Positions 7,001 through 16,602 of a stretch of 64,000 bases of DNA are shown piece after piece; the first letter of the stretch is position 1, and each line of letters opens with the position of its first letter. Position numbers and translations under genes: made by a program. The notes beneath the pieces are model-generated. The model saw only the letters and a list, made by a program, of their open reading frames with translations, had not been told where the DNA came from and made no database searches. Source of the stretch: CAYLPJ01 sp964385465 (GTDB lineage: Bacteria; Planctomycetota; Phycisphaerae; SM23-33); the NCBI GenBank assembly GCA_964385465.1, contig CAYLPJ010000016.1, positions 1 to 64,000 on the forward strand, written 5' to 3'.

Positions 7001-8494
7001 TCATACCTCGTAGCCCTTGCGATACTCCCGCGTCAGGTAGCGGTTCAGCTCGGGCTTGTCGGTTACGCGGTGCCTGACGCGGTCGTACTGGACGGCCTCG
7101 CCGACGGGGACGCGATGACTGATCAGGCCCAGGAGCATGTGCTCGACCAGGCCGGCGGAGTACTCGAAGTTCGCGCTGGACGGCTTGCCCGTGCGGATCG
7201 CGCCCAGCCACTCCCCCCGGTTGCCGCCCTTCGCCCGGGGCAGGAACGGCTCGGGCCGGGGTATGCTCTTCCGCAGCGCATGGGGCACGAAACCGTGGAA
7301 CGCCGACGTCCCGCCGGTGAAGATGCACCCCTTCTCGCCCACGAAGATGCTCCCGAACTCGCCGAAGCGGCGCTTGTGCTTCCGCTGGAGTTCCAGCACG
7401 GCCGGGGGCATGTTCTGGATGTGCGGCAGCGGCTTGCCGTCCTCGCCCTTCAGGTCCGGGTTCTCGTTCGGCAGGATGCCGTCGTACCAGTACTGCTTCA
7501 GCTCCGGCATGTCCGCGCGGGCGGGGACGGTCCACTCGTAGATGGTCGTCTTGTAGTAGTGGTAGTCGCCGCCGTAGAGGCGTTTGAGGCAGCGGACGCT
7601 GCACGTCGGCGCTTCGGCGATCTTCATCCCCCAGTAGGCGACGTCCATCGTGTGGGCGCCCCAATCGCCGAGGGCCCCGGTGCCGTAGCGGCGCTCGCTG
7701 CGCCAGCCCCAGCCCCACTTGCCCAGCGGGTCCGGCATCTCGCCGTGAATATACCGCTGCCGGGCGACCTCCTCGGGGACCGGCACGGACCACAGCCGCC
7801 TCGATTCGCTCAGCTCGGCCGTGTTCTCGATGCGGATGTTCGTGTCGTCCCCGCCGATCGCCCGCGAGCACCAGTGGTACACCTCGCGGATCGGGCCGAC
7901 CGCCCCGGCCTGAATGTGCTCGACGGCCGCGCGGATGCCGCCGCCGGAGTGGCCCTCGTTGCCCATCTGCGTGGCGACCTTGTACTTCCGCCCGGCGTCG
8001 CGCAGGGCGATCGCCTCGTGGATCGTCCGCGACATCGGCTTCTCGATGAAGACGTGCTTGCCGGCCTTCATGCAGTCCATGCCGATGATCGCGTGGTTGT
8101 GGTCCGGCGTGCAGACGACCACCGCATCGAGACGGTCGCCGAGCCTGGCGAGCATCTCGCGGTAGTCGGCGAACTGCTTCATGTCCGCCGGCTTGACGTT
8201 CAGCGTCTTGTAGGTCTTGAACTTCTCCAGGGCGCCCTTCATCCGGCTGGGCACGCATTCGCAGACGGCGATCAGGTGCTCCTCTTCGCTGAGCCCGCGC
8301 GTATGGCCGTACGAGATGCCTCCGAGCCCGACAACGGCGACCTGGAGCTTCCCGTTGGGGTTCTTCACGGGCAGGATGGTCGGGGCCGGGGCGGCCAGCG
8401 CCGACCGGGCGGCCGAGCCGACGGCGCTCGCGGCGAGGATGCCTCCGGCCGTGCGGCGTAGGAACTGACGTCGGTTGATCTTCGCGGGTGGCAT
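7001..8494 (-). CDS. Gfo/Idh/MocA-family oxidoreductase with Tat signal
   Basis: 497 residues. The N-terminus INRRQFLRRTAGGILAASA is a twin-arginine signal (Arg8-Arg9), so the folded enzyme with bound nucleotide would be exported. The Rossmann fold begins at VAVVGLGG (52-59) and the family signature EKPMS is at 151-155 after CTPDHNHA (128-135). The second domain contains GALGDWGAHTMDVAYW, a usual feature of Planctomycetes members. Relatives oxidise or isomerise sugars with NAD(P), and some act as glycoside hydrolases by redox chemistry. AAGGAG precedes the ATG. It follows the LacI-type gene by 21 bp and begins the enzyme part of the leftward operon. The sugar substrate is not predictable. Confidence 0.92.
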   Translation of the reverse strand: MPPAKINRRQFLRRTAGGILAASAVGSAARSALAAPAPTILPVKNPNGKLQVAVVGLGGISYGHTRGLSEEEHLIAVCECVPSRMKGALEKFKTYKTLNVKPADMKQFADYREMLARLGDRLDAVVVCTPDHNHAIIGMDCMKAGKHVFIEKPMSRTIHEAIALRDAGRKYKVATQMGNEGHSGGGIRAAVEHIQAGAVGPIREVYHWCSRAIGGDDTNIRIENTAELSESRRLWSVPVPEEVARQRYIHGEMPDPLGKWGWGWRSERRYGTGALGDWGAHTMDVAYWGMKIAEAPTCSVRCLKRLYGGDYHYYKTTIYEWTVPARADMPELKQYWYDGILPNENPDLKGEDGKPLPHIQNMPPAVLELQRKHKRRFGEFGSIFVGEKGCIFTGGTSAFHGFVPHALRKSIPRPEPFLPRAKGGNRGEWLGAIRTGKPSSANFEYSAGLVEHMLLGLISHRVPVGEAVQYDRVRHRVTDKPELNRYLTREYRKGYEV

Positions 8495-8515
8495 GGTTGC
8501 TCCTTGCCGGCGGCG

Positions 8516-9547
8516 CTACGGCGCCGGGCCGGTGCTCTTACGCTCTACGAAACGGGACGGAACGCGGATGGTGGTTTCGGCGGCTGCATCGCGGGACAGC
8601 GATCCGTCGGCCAGGCGCATCGCCAGGCGCGCGGCCTCGGCGCCCATCTGTCGGAACTCGTGGCTGACGGTCGACAGCCCCGGCAGGGCCAGCGCGGCCT
8701 CGTGATCGTCGAAGCCGATCACCGAGACGTCCTCCGGCACGCGCAGCCCGCGCTGGCGAAGCACGGCGTAGAGGCCCAGCGCCGCGCGGTCGTTCCAGCA
8801 GAAGACCGCCGTCGCGGGCAGGAGCTCGGGCAGAGCCCTATCCAGGATCTCTTGCCAGAATGCGACCTGGCCGTCCGGTCCGCTGTCGGGTTCGATGATC
8901 TCTCCGATGTCATGGACCGCGCCGGCGAGCCCATGTGGCTTGGCACAGGCAACCACGACGTTTCCTCGGTGCCCCACGGCGCGGCTCGGGCCAACCCACA
9001 GCAGTTGGCGGTGGCCCAACTCGGCGAGGTGAGCGACGGCGGCGTCGATGCCCGGCCGGCTGTCCAGGCCCACGCTCGGAAGCCCGGCCGGGCCGAACGC
9101 CTGGATGACCACGGGCGGGACCGGCGCGTCCCGCCAGGCCTTGGCGCCGGTTTCGGCGGTCTTACCGAGGGCGATCAGGGCGTCCACGCGCCGCTGGCGA
9201 AGGCTGCGCAGCCCCGTCTGGCCGGGCTCTCCCCGAGCGCGGAGCAGCAGGACGTCGTAGCCCGCCTGGAGCGCCTCGGCCTCGACGCCCTCGGCCATGA
9301 CGGACCAGAACGGCGCGACGTGCCCGGCCGCGTCGCCCAGCAGCAGCCCGAGCGTCATGGATTTGCCTGAGACCAGCACGCGCGCGGCATGGTGCGGCGT
9401 GTATCCGAGCTTCCGCGCGGCCCGGCGTACACGCCGGGCGACGGCGTCGGTGATCTTCAGTTCGCCGGCCCGCCCGCCGAGGACGTAGCTGACCGTGGCC
9501 CGGGTGACCCCGGCCAGTTCCGCGACCTGTTGCTGCGTGGTTGCCAT
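8516..9547 (-). CDS. LacI-family transcriptional repressor
   Basis: 343 residues from the ATG at 9547, chosen because the helix-turn-helix begins immediately (TTQQQVAELAGVTRATVSYV) as in LacI proteins; the frame is open further upstream without homology. The hinge helix region is PHHAARVLVSGKS. The periplasmic-binding-like effector domain follows, with the late block VSVIGFDDHEAALALPGLST typical of the family. The effector is presumably a sugar released by the adjacent hydrolases. It heads the leftward operon and is divergent from the gene at 9668. A 17-bp operator-like site ends two bases before its own start codon and would block translation initiation or transcription, implying tight autorepression. 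Confidence 0.92.
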   Translation of the reverse strand: MATTQQQVAELAGVTRATVSYVLGGRAGELKITDAVARRVRRAARKLGYTPHHAARVLVSGKSMTLGLLLGDAAGHVAPFWSVMAEGVEAEALQAGYDVLLLRARGEPGQTGLRSLRQRRVDALIALGKTAETGAKAWRDAPVPPVVIQAFGPAGLPSVGLDSRPGIDAAVAHLAELGHRQLLWVGPSRAVGHRGNVVVACAKPHGLAGAVHDIGEIIEPDSGPDGQVAFWQEILDRALPELLPATAVFCWNDRAALGLYAVLRQRGLRVPEDVSVIGFDDHEAALALPGLSTVSHEFRQMGAEAARLAMRLADGSLSRDAAAETTIRVPSRFVERKSTGPAP

Positions 9548-9549
9548 AG

Positions 9550-9566
9550 GCTTACTCGTGTAAACC
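9550..9566. promoter_or_regulatory. LacI-type operator, site 1 (next to repressor start)
   Basis: GCTTACTCGTGTAAACC, containing the near-palindrome TTAC-TCGT-GTAA with the central CG usual in LacI-family operators. It is the exact reverse complement of site 2 and lies two bases upstream of the repressor ATG, overlapping the region where its Shine-Dalgarno would be. Confidence 0.8.
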
Positions 9567-9623
9567 GCCTCTCGCCGATGGTGTTCCGCCGGAAAGCCCT
9601 TGCGACACCTGGGGCAGACGAAG

Positions 9624-9640
9624 GGTTTACACGAGTAAGC
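9624..9640. promoter_or_regulatory. LacI-type operator, site 2 (before the rightward arm)
   Basis: GGTTTACACGAGTAAGC, a perfect inverted copy of site 1. Dyad centres are 75 bp apart (about seven helical turns), which would allow a DNA loop by a tetrameric repressor. It lies 27 bases upstream of the ATG at 9668. Confidence 0.8.
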
Positions 9641-9667
9641 ACGCAACTGTCCTGGAAGGAGTCACCC

Positions 9668-10807
9668 ATGGCGCGGCAAACCACGCCGGGCGGGGCGGCC
9701 CTGGTCACGCTGACGGCTCTGCTGTCGGCCGGGCGGGCCTCGGCCGACAACGCGCCGACGACCCAACCGGAGACGAAGCTGGGGGCTCTGGCCGCCAGCA
9801 TGGCCCCGGGCAAGGTCCGGGAGCTGGAGACGAAGAACTGCAATCGCGATCTGTTCAAGATGTGGTATGCCTGGGAAGAGGACGACATCAATCGCTACGG
9901 TTCCCAGAAGATGTTCGACATCATCTGCTGGAACAATGACATGAAGTGGGATCCGGTCACCCGGCAGGTGCTGGTCATCAACGCCGGACACTATTCGTCC
10001 GTCAAGTTCATCGCCTACTCGGCTGATACGAACGCGTGGAAACTGATGCCGGTCCCTCCGTGGCTGGACCCGCGACGGGCGGACTCGGCGGCCTGTGGCA
10101 ATCAGGGCAGGGACGGGAACCGAAGCTGGCCCCGCACGCACTTCTACGACAAGCTGGCTATCAGCCCGAAGCACCGGCTGTTCGCGGTGAACATGGACGG
10201 ACTGTACCTCTACCGCGTCGACAAGGAGCAGTGGTCGGGCCGCATCCCGACCTCCAGCGGCGGCAAGGACGCCTTTCAGGTAATCGAGTACTTCCCGGAG
10301 ATGGGCGCATTCGTCTACGAGTGCAACTGGGGCCGGGACCTCCGGCTGTGGGACGTCGAGAAGCGGAGGGAGCGCCGCCTCGGCTCATACCCGTTCGGCA
10401 TCCACGGCGTGATGGAGTACAACCCGATACACCACGTGATGCTGTTCGGCGCCGGCGACGCGGCCGGCAAGGCGAATCCGAACCTCTACATGCTGACTGG
10501 GGACGGCAAGGCCAAGCGTCTGAAGCCTCCGCCGATCCACATCAACTGCACTCCGACCTCCAAGTTCATGTACGATCCGGCGAGCGGGGAATACATCGTC
10601 AAGGGCGTCCGCGACAAGCGAGTGTTCGCATTTCACCCGGTTCGCGATCAATGGAAGGTAATCGCCGGCTTGCGCCTGCCCGAAGGCGAGTCGCTGGCTG
10701 CGGCGATTGACACGTACGGCGTGATGATGCTGCTGGTACGCGACGCCGGCCGCCAGTTCCGCTGCTACGTCTACAAGCACAAGCCGCTGTGGCCCGGAGA
10801 TTCGTGA
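9668..10807 (+). CDS. secreted propeller-like protein of unknown function
   Basis: 379 residues with a short hydrophobic leader (GGAALVTLTALLSAGRASA). The rest looks like a Kelch/WD-type beta-propeller built from segments such as KFIAYSADTNAWKLMP, KHRLFAVNMDGLYLYRV and RLWDVEKRRERRLG, alternating strands with Trp near blade ends. No catalytic motif is recognised. AAGGAG sits six bases before the ATG. It is the first gene of the rightward arm, directly behind LacI-type site 2, so it should be the most tightly repressed gene. A binding or lyase function on the same polysaccharide is possible but not shown by the sequence. Confidence 0.8.
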   Translation: MARQTTPGGAALVTLTALLSAGRASADNAPTTQPETKLGALAASMAPGKVRELETKNCNRDLFKMWYAWEEDDINRYGSQKMFDIICWNNDMKWDPVTRQVLVINAGHYSSVKFIAYSADTNAWKLMPVPPWLDPRRADSAACGNQGRDGNRSWPRTHFYDKLAISPKHRLFAVNMDGLYLYRVDKEQWSGRIPTSSGGKDAFQVIEYFPEMGAFVYECNWGRDLRLWDVEKRRERRLGSYPFGIHGVMEYNPIHHVMLFGAGDAAGKANPNLYMLTGDGKAKRLKPPPIHINCTPTSKFMYDPASGEYIVKGVRDKRVFAFHPVRDQWKVIAGLRLPEGESLAAAIDTYGVMMLLVRDAGRQFRCYVYKHKPLWPGDS

Positions 10808-10911
10808 ACAGGTGTCTCCCCGACCTCTGTTGGCCCTGCCGCCGGCGACGGAGAAGCGCCGGATGGACGCCGAGTCGGCAAGAAGCGGCGACCCGTAGGA
10901 GGGAGCGCGAA

Positions 10912-11868
10912 ATGCGTGTGCAACATTGGGTTCTCCCGGCGGCCATGGCAATGGCCGGCGCCGGACTCGCCATCGGCGGACGGGATGATTCCGCCACCGC
11001 GCCCGGCACGCAGATGGGGCCGCCGCGGCTGGACATGCTGGCCGATGCGCACGTCTGCCCGGACGGCGAGGGCGGGTACTACCTGACCGGCACGGCCGGA
11101 ACGTTGGACGGCAACGGGCGGGCGGACTTCGACCACAATCGCGGGGCGCCGCTGTGGCACTCGACGGACCTCACCCGGTGGCGGTGCCTCGGCTACGCGT
11201 GGGACCGCGTCGAGCACTTCCGTCGGACAGCGGGCCGGCCGAAGCTGGGCATCTGGCTGGACTGGAGCGCCCCGGCAGACCGGATCGACGGACTGCTTGC
11301 CCAAGCCACGACGTCCCCTGAACTGTGCCGCTTCCGTGGCGCCTGGTACCTCGTCTGCGCGATGAACGGGCAGAACATCCTCCTCCAGAAGAGCACCACC
11401 GGCAAGGCGGCCGGGCCGTACGAGGACTACGCCTACCTGGCCACGCGAGGCGGGCATCCGTCGCTGTTCGTCGACGGCCAAACGGTCTATCTCGTGTTCG
11501 CCGACGCGTGGATCGCCCGGCTGAAGGACGACCTGACCGAACTGGCCGAGCCGCCCCGGCCGATGCTGCCCGCGGCCGAGGGCGAACCGGGCGCCAGCCG
11601 GCTGACGCTGGGCATGGCGGGGGTGAACGTCTTCAAGTCCGCCGGGCGGTACGGCGTGCTGGCGGCAAGATGGCGCGTCCGCGACGGCAAGCCGCACTGT
11701 GACGCCTTCGGCTGGCGGGCGGAGTCGGTCTACGGGCCATACCGCCCGACGGGTGAGGTCCTGCCGGACACGGGTCCGGTCAGCGTCTTCCAGGCAGGCG
11801 ACGGCACGTGGCGGGCCGTTTCGAGCAGACCGGGCAAGGGCGGGCCTCGTATCGAGGTGATCCCATGA
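10912..11868 (+). CDS. secreted single-domain GH43-like five-bladed propeller protein
   Basis: 318 residues from the ATG at 10912 with a TAGGAGGGA site upstream; an upstream in-frame codon lacks such a site. A signal peptide is followed by the GH43-type first blade LADAHVCPDGEGGYYLTGT, in which the Asp before AHV aligns with the catalytic base of the family. Later blades include CRFRGAWYLVCAMNG, HPSLFVDGQTVYLVFAD and VFQAGDGTWRAVSSR. The general acid Glu is not obvious to me, so hydrolytic activity is uncertain. It is shorter than its neighbour at 11865, which has two such domains. Stop and next start overlap as ATGA, so the pair is translationally coupled. Confidence 0.8.
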   Translation: MRVQHWVLPAAMAMAGAGLAIGGRDDSATAPGTQMGPPRLDMLADAHVCPDGEGGYYLTGTAGTLDGNGRADFDHNRGAPLWHSTDLTRWRCLGYAWDRVEHFRRTAGRPKLGIWLDWSAPADRIDGLLAQATTSPELCRFRGAWYLVCAMNGQNILLQKSTTGKAAGPYEDYAYLATRGGHPSLFVDGQTVYLVFADAWIARLKDDLTELAEPPRPMLPAAEGEPGASRLTLGMAGVNVFKSAGRYGVLAARWRVRDGKPHCDAFGWRAESVYGPYRPTGEVLPDTGPVSVFQAGDGTWRAVSSRPGKGGPRIEVIP

Positions 11869-13898
11869 ACCGCGTGCGGCGAGCCGTCGTGTGGGTCGGC
11901 GTGCTGGGCAGCCTCCTTCCCGCCGCGGCCTCGCGCGGCTGGGAGCCCCGGTGCCTCTCGGCCGAGGTGCGGACGCGGCTTCGCCCGCTGTTCGACACGC
12001 CGATCCGCGACACCAGCGTCTGTCGCGGCCGGGACGGGGCCTGGTATCTGACGGGCACGGTCGCGACCGGCGAGGCAGATTTCCAGAACAACGACGGCAT
12101 CCGACTGTGGCGGTCTGCGGACCTGGAGACATGGACGCCGCTGGGACAGGTCTGGAGCATCGAGAAGCACGCCACCGACCCGGCCGGCGCGTGGCAGCGG
12201 CAGCGGCGCGTGAACCCCGACGACCCGACCGGCCCGCTCGTGCGCGGGATAACCTCGCCAGAGGTCCACTGCTTCGAGGGCACGTACTGGATCACCTACA
12301 GCATGAACGCTCAAGGCACCGGGCTTCTGAGAAGCAGCACGGGCAAGCCGGAAGGGCCCTATGTCGACCTCGGACGGATGACCGCCCAGGGAACGGACGC
12401 GTCGATCTTCCTCGACCGGGCCGCCGAGGACGGGCAGGCGGCGGCGTACTGGCTTGTGGGCCAGGGCTGGATCGCGCGGATGACGCCGGACCGCACCGGT
12501 CTGGCGGAGCATCCGCGACTGCTGCGGTGCGCGCCGTGGCCGGCGCTCAAGCACGGCCGGCATCTGATGTCCTCGACGCACGCCCCCCGCTACGCCGGCT
12601 TGGCCGGGGCGCACCTGTTCAGGGCCAACGGGCGGTACTGGCTCATCACGGCCGCGGTGCGGGACCGTCTCGGGGTCGGCTGCTACGACACGTTCGTCTG
12701 CGGGGCGGACCGCATCGACGGACCCTACGGCCCGCCGCGACTGATGATCCCCCACGGCGGCCAGGTCACCGTCTTTCCCGGCCCCGACGACAGGCTGTAC
12801 GCCACCTTCTCGGGCCGCGACAGCCGGGCCGTGTTCCGTGATCGCCCGGCCGCGCTGCCGCTGATCTCCGACAGCGAGATCCTCTACGGCCGAACGCCGG
12901 CCAAGCCCTTCCCCCGCAAGCCGTTCGGCCTGGTCACGGAGTTCGGCCCGTGGGATCGGCTGCGGAAGGTGGCGCCGGTCCACATCCGCGACCTCCAGTT
13001 CAGCTTCGCCCCGGACGGCTGGGCCTACCTGACCGGCTCGGGCACGGACGAATCCTACGCCGGGCGGATCATGGTCTTTCGCTCGCGGGACATGAAGACA
13101 TGGCAGCCGGTGGACGTGGAGTTCGACTTCCTGACCATCCCCGGCGTCACCGAGGAGGACCGCCGCCTGCGGTTCGACGGCCCCCGGGCCGCCCGGGGCC
13201 TCCAGGCGAAGTACATGGACAGCGAGATCTACCACCTCGCCGGGACGTTCCACATCTTCACGTCCCTGTACGCCATGCGGGGCACGAAGAAGGCGGACGG
13301 CAAGGCCCCGTGGAACGGCGTGATGTGGCTGCGGAGCAAGACGGGCAAGCCCGAAGGGCCGTACGAGTACGTCGACCGCGCCCGGTCGCAGTCGAGCGTC
13401 TTCGTGGATCGCGACGCCGACGGCAAGCCCGGGCAGACGTACCTGTTCTACAACGGCACGCTGGAGACGTTCGACCCGCGCGGGGCCGAACTCCAGGGCA
13501 GACGCATCCGCCTGACGACGACGGCCGGAACGAACTTCGCCAAGGGCGACGTGGCCACGGACCTCGCGAAGATCCACGGCAAGTACGTGGTGTTCGCCAC
13601 GGGCTGGTGCGGCGGGACGTACGGGGAGAACTACCGCGTGGGCGGGACGTACGACTGGGTCTATTGGCAGTCGGATACGCTGGAAGGCCCGTACCGCATG
13701 CCCCGCCGTGCCTGCGCCATGCCGCATGCCGGCCACTCCTGCGTTCCCCAGCGCGGGCCGGACGGGCGATGGTACGGGCTTCTGTTCGGCAACGACTCGA
13801 CCGGGCCCTGGTGGAACTACCCCGGCGTGCTGGTCTACGACGTCCGACTGGACGCCGACGACACGATCCGCATCGGGCTGAAGGACGAACTGCCGTGA
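11865..13898 (+). CDS. secreted tandem two-domain GH43-like protein
   Basis: 677 residues. After a signal peptide, domain 1 (about 35-340) starts IRDTSVCRGRDGAWYLTGT. Domain 2 (about 360-675) starts IRDLQFSFAPDGWAYLTGS. Each start is the first propeller blade with the candidate catalytic Asp. Both domains repeat internal patterns such as GPYVDLGRMTAQ and GPYEYVDRARSQ, showing an internal duplication. The start codon overlaps the stop of the preceding gene (ATGA). With the stub at 6706 and the protein at 10912, four copies of this domain exist within 7 kb. Family-level assignment is by fold and motif only; the glycosidic bond cut is unknown. Confidence 0.82.
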   Translation: MNRVRRAVVWVGVLGSLLPAAASRGWEPRCLSAEVRTRLRPLFDTPIRDTSVCRGRDGAWYLTGTVATGEADFQNNDGIRLWRSADLETWTPLGQVWSIEKHATDPAGAWQRQRRVNPDDPTGPLVRGITSPEVHCFEGTYWITYSMNAQGTGLLRSSTGKPEGPYVDLGRMTAQGTDASIFLDRAAEDGQAAAYWLVGQGWIARMTPDRTGLAEHPRLLRCAPWPALKHGRHLMSSTHAPRYAGLAGAHLFRANGRYWLITAAVRDRLGVGCYDTFVCGADRIDGPYGPPRLMIPHGGQVTVFPGPDDRLYATFSGRDSRAVFRDRPAALPLISDSEILYGRTPAKPFPRKPFGLVTEFGPWDRLRKVAPVHIRDLQFSFAPDGWAYLTGSGTDESYAGRIMVFRSRDMKTWQPVDVEFDFLTIPGVTEEDRRLRFDGPRAARGLQAKYMDSEIYHLAGTFHIFTSLYAMRGTKKADGKAPWNGVMWLRSKTGKPEGPYEYVDRARSQSSVFVDRDADGKPGQTYLFYNGTLETFDPRGAELQGRRIRLTTTAGTNFAKGDVATDLAKIHGKYVVFATGWCGGTYGENYRVGGTYDWVYWQSDTLEGPYRMPRRACAMPHAGHSCVPQRGPDGRWYGLLFGNDSTGPWWNYPGVLVYDVRLDADDTIRIGLKDELP

Positions 13899-13920
13899 CC
13901 GCGAAACCCGGAGACATCGC

Positions 13921-16155
13921 ATGAAGCGAACCTGCCACCTGGCTCTGGCGTGTGCAGTGGGTGTCTCTTTCGCTGCCGTCGCGCGGCCTCGGGCCACCCG
14001 CGGCGACGAGCCCGGAGAGCTGTTGCGGACGTCACCGGTGACCGGCGGGCTTGTAGCCCAGGTCGGGATTGCACGGGATGCCAATGGGCTGGGCCTCGTC
14101 GACCTGCGGGAGACGTTCCACGTGCGTCTGCTGGACACCGACCCGGAGACCGTCTCCGCCACGCGGGAACAACTGGCGAAGGCTGGCACGCACGGGCGAC
14201 TGACAGCCGGGACGTTCGACGGCAAGACGCTTCCGTTCGCCGACGGCGTCGTCAACGTCCTGGTCGCTGTGGAGGCCGGCGAGGTCGCGGCGGCGGAAAT
14301 GCAGCGCGTCCTCGCGCCGCGCGGCCTGCTGATCCGCCGCGACAAGGACGGCTGGTCGGCCACGACCAGGCCCGTCCCGCGGGCCACGGACGAGTGGACG
14401 CACCATCTGTACGACGCGTCCGGCAACGCGGTCTCGACGGATCAACGCGTGGGCCCGCCGCGATCGTTCCGCTGGCGGGCCGGGCCGCTGCACATGCGGA
14501 GCCACAACTACGGGGCAAGCTTCGCCGGTCTGGTGACCGCCGGCGGACGGATGTTCCATCTCCTCGACGAGGGCACGTACCTCTTCGACCGTGGCGGGAC
14601 GACCGAACGCTGGTCCCTCGTCGCACGCGACGCCTTCAACGGAGCGCTGCTCTGGAAGCGGCCGCTGGTCGGCTACGGCCAGCCGCACTTCGAGGACGTC
14701 AGCGGCCAGCCCGTGGCCGACTATATCTGGCGGAGCCCCCTGAGCCTGAACCGCCGGCTCGTCGTACAGGTCGGCCGACTCTACGCGGCCCTGCACTATC
14801 GTCGGGGCCCGTTGAGCATCCTCGACGCCGCGACGGGCGGGGCGCTTCACGAGATCGACCTCGGTGGGATAGTCGACGAGATCGTCGCCGACGGCACGCG
14901 CGTCGTCTGCCGCGTCCGGACCGAGATTCCGTCGCCGGCCAAAGACCTGATGAAGCAGAACCGCCGGGCAACGCAACAGGCCCTCAAACGCAAGGGCATC
15001 CCCGGCAAGGAGGTTCGCGCCGAGCTTGACGGCCGAATCATGGACTCCCTTCGCGGCCAGAGGCCCGAGCGCATCGTCGCCGTGGATGCCGAGACGGGCG
15101 AAGTCCTGTGGGAGCACGCCGGCCCGCGGATCGCCGTCCAGAGCCTGGCAATGGCCGGGGGAAAGGTCGTTTTCCACAACTACGAGGGGTTGGTCGCCCT
15201 GGACGCCGCGACAGGCGAGCCGGCGTGGACGCACGCGTGCCCGGTGCGGAAGCGTCGCCGGCTGGGGCCACGGAGCCTGCTGGGCAACCTGCTGATCGCC
15301 GAGGGCAAGGTCCTCTGGACAAGCAGCGCCACCGGCGGGGGCATATGCCTGGACCTGGCCGACGGGAAGCAGCTCTGGACCGATCCGCGGGCCGGCACGA
15401 CGGGCGGGTTCGGCTTCCCGACGGCCCAGCGCGTGATCCGGGGCGTCGTGTACCGCGATTCGGTCGGCGAACCAATGAAGCTCTCCGACGGCTCGCGGGC
15501 GTCGATGCCCGATGTCGGCGGGATGCTCACGCGGGGCCATCACATCCGCTGCTTCCCCGGAAAGGCGACCACGCGATACCTGATCCTGCCGCACCGCGGG
15601 GCGGAATTCATCGACCTTCACGGCGACGAACACATGGTCCACGACTGGCTCCGCGGGGGCTGCTCGCTTGGCAACATGCCTGCCAACGGACTGTTCTACG
15701 TGACGCCCGACTGCTGCGTCTGCTACGCGGGGTCGCGCATCTACGGCTTCTCGGCTCTCGCGGCGACCTCGCCGGCGGACGCCGGCAAAATCCCGGGGCC
15801 GACGAACCCCAGCCGCCTGACGCGCGGGCCGGCCTACGGCCGCGCCATGTCCAGCGGCGCCCGCGCCGACGCGGCGGCCTGGCCGATGTACCGGCACGAC
15901 GCGCGGCGGACGGGTACGGCCTCGTGCCCGCTGTCGGCGGAGGTCAAGATCGCGTGGAAGCGCTCGCTCTTCGAGGGCGCCGGCAAGCTGCTCGTGCACA
16001 ACGGCGCGGACGGCAAGCTGCGGGCCGAGATCGACCTGCCCGCCTGCCCGGTCTTTGACGGCCTCTCCGCCGCCGATGGACTCCTTCTCGTCAGCCTCGT
16101 CAACGGCGAGGCGCTCGCATTCCGCGCCGCCGGGCCGCCGTCCGCACCCCGCTGA
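13921..16155 (+). CDS. secreted methyltransferase-like plus PQQ-type propeller protein, internally deleted
   Basis: 744 residues with a signal peptide. Residues about 35-135 keep the outline of a class I methyltransferase fold (DPETVSATREQLAKAG, then FADGVVNVLVAVE, then VLAPRGLLI), but the glycine-rich SAM loop has decayed to VGIARDANG. Residues about 150-640 are PQQ-type propeller blades (LVALDAATGEPAWTH; TGEVLWEHAG). Compared with the paralogue at 33401, the second propeller of about 280 residues is missing in frame: WKRSLFEG joins directly to AGKLLVHNGADGKLRAEIDL, which matches the final blade of the longer protein. It ends the rightward LacI-controlled arm. Function unknown; substrate sensing or polymer binding is a guess. 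Confidence 0.82.
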   Translation: MKRTCHLALACAVGVSFAAVARPRATRGDEPGELLRTSPVTGGLVAQVGIARDANGLGLVDLRETFHVRLLDTDPETVSATREQLAKAGTHGRLTAGTFDGKTLPFADGVVNVLVAVEAGEVAAAEMQRVLAPRGLLIRRDKDGWSATTRPVPRATDEWTHHLYDASGNAVSTDQRVGPPRSFRWRAGPLHMRSHNYGASFAGLVTAGGRMFHLLDEGTYLFDRGGTTERWSLVARDAFNGALLWKRPLVGYGQPHFEDVSGQPVADYIWRSPLSLNRRLVVQVGRLYAALHYRRGPLSILDAATGGALHEIDLGGIVDEIVADGTRVVCRVRTEIPSPAKDLMKQNRRATQQALKRKGIPGKEVRAELDGRIMDSLRGQRPERIVAVDAETGEVLWEHAGPRIAVQSLAMAGGKVVFHNYEGLVALDAATGEPAWTHACPVRKRRRLGPRSLLGNLLIAEGKVLWTSSATGGGICLDLADGKQLWTDPRAGTTGGFGFPTAQRVIRGVVYRDSVGEPMKLSDGSRASMPDVGGMLTRGHHIRCFPGKATTRYLILPHRGAEFIDLHGDEHMVHDWLRGGCSLGNMPANGLFYVTPDCCVCYAGSRIYGFSALAATSPADAGKIPGPTNPSRLTRGPAYGRAMSSGARADAAAWPMYRHDARRTGTASCPLSAEVKIAWKRSLFEGAGKLLVHNGADGKLRAEIDLPACPVFDGLSAADGLLLVSLVNGEALAFRAAGPPSAPR

Positions 16156-16602
16156 CGGACCTCGTTGGACGGATGCCTCAGCAGACGTGCCGCAGCAGCC
16201 TCCGGCCAGCATCTCTCCCCCGCCCTGGGGCCCGGAGACACGCGACCCCTCCTCTGGTCTGCGGCTGCCAAGCGCCGAATCCACATGCAAGCTCTGGTGC
16301 AAGGATTCAGGTCTTGCTGGCGGCAAGCTCGTCTGACCTGTCGGCCGAGTTCGCAAGAAGCGGAGCGACCATCTCAACGCTTGGCCCCCGCCCCGGGCCA
16401 AGCCGACCGGACGCGCTCGACGCAATGCCATCATCATTCCGCACGCCCAGGGCACGTCTTGGTGTCGTGCGGCGGGGCAGAATTCGTTACGCCGCGCGTG
16501 AAGCAAGTCCAGGCATTGTCGCTTCGGTGCTGGCAACTGGTACCCCCGACCGCGATGACCGCCCTGCTTGAAGCGTTTATGTACCCGCGTCAGACTTGAC
16601 GA
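16156..16602. other. convergent intergenic region without a gene
   Basis: About 450 bases between two convergent genes. No open frame with a plausible start and no hairpin with a T tract were seen. It may hold a degraded gene end. Confidence 0.5.
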
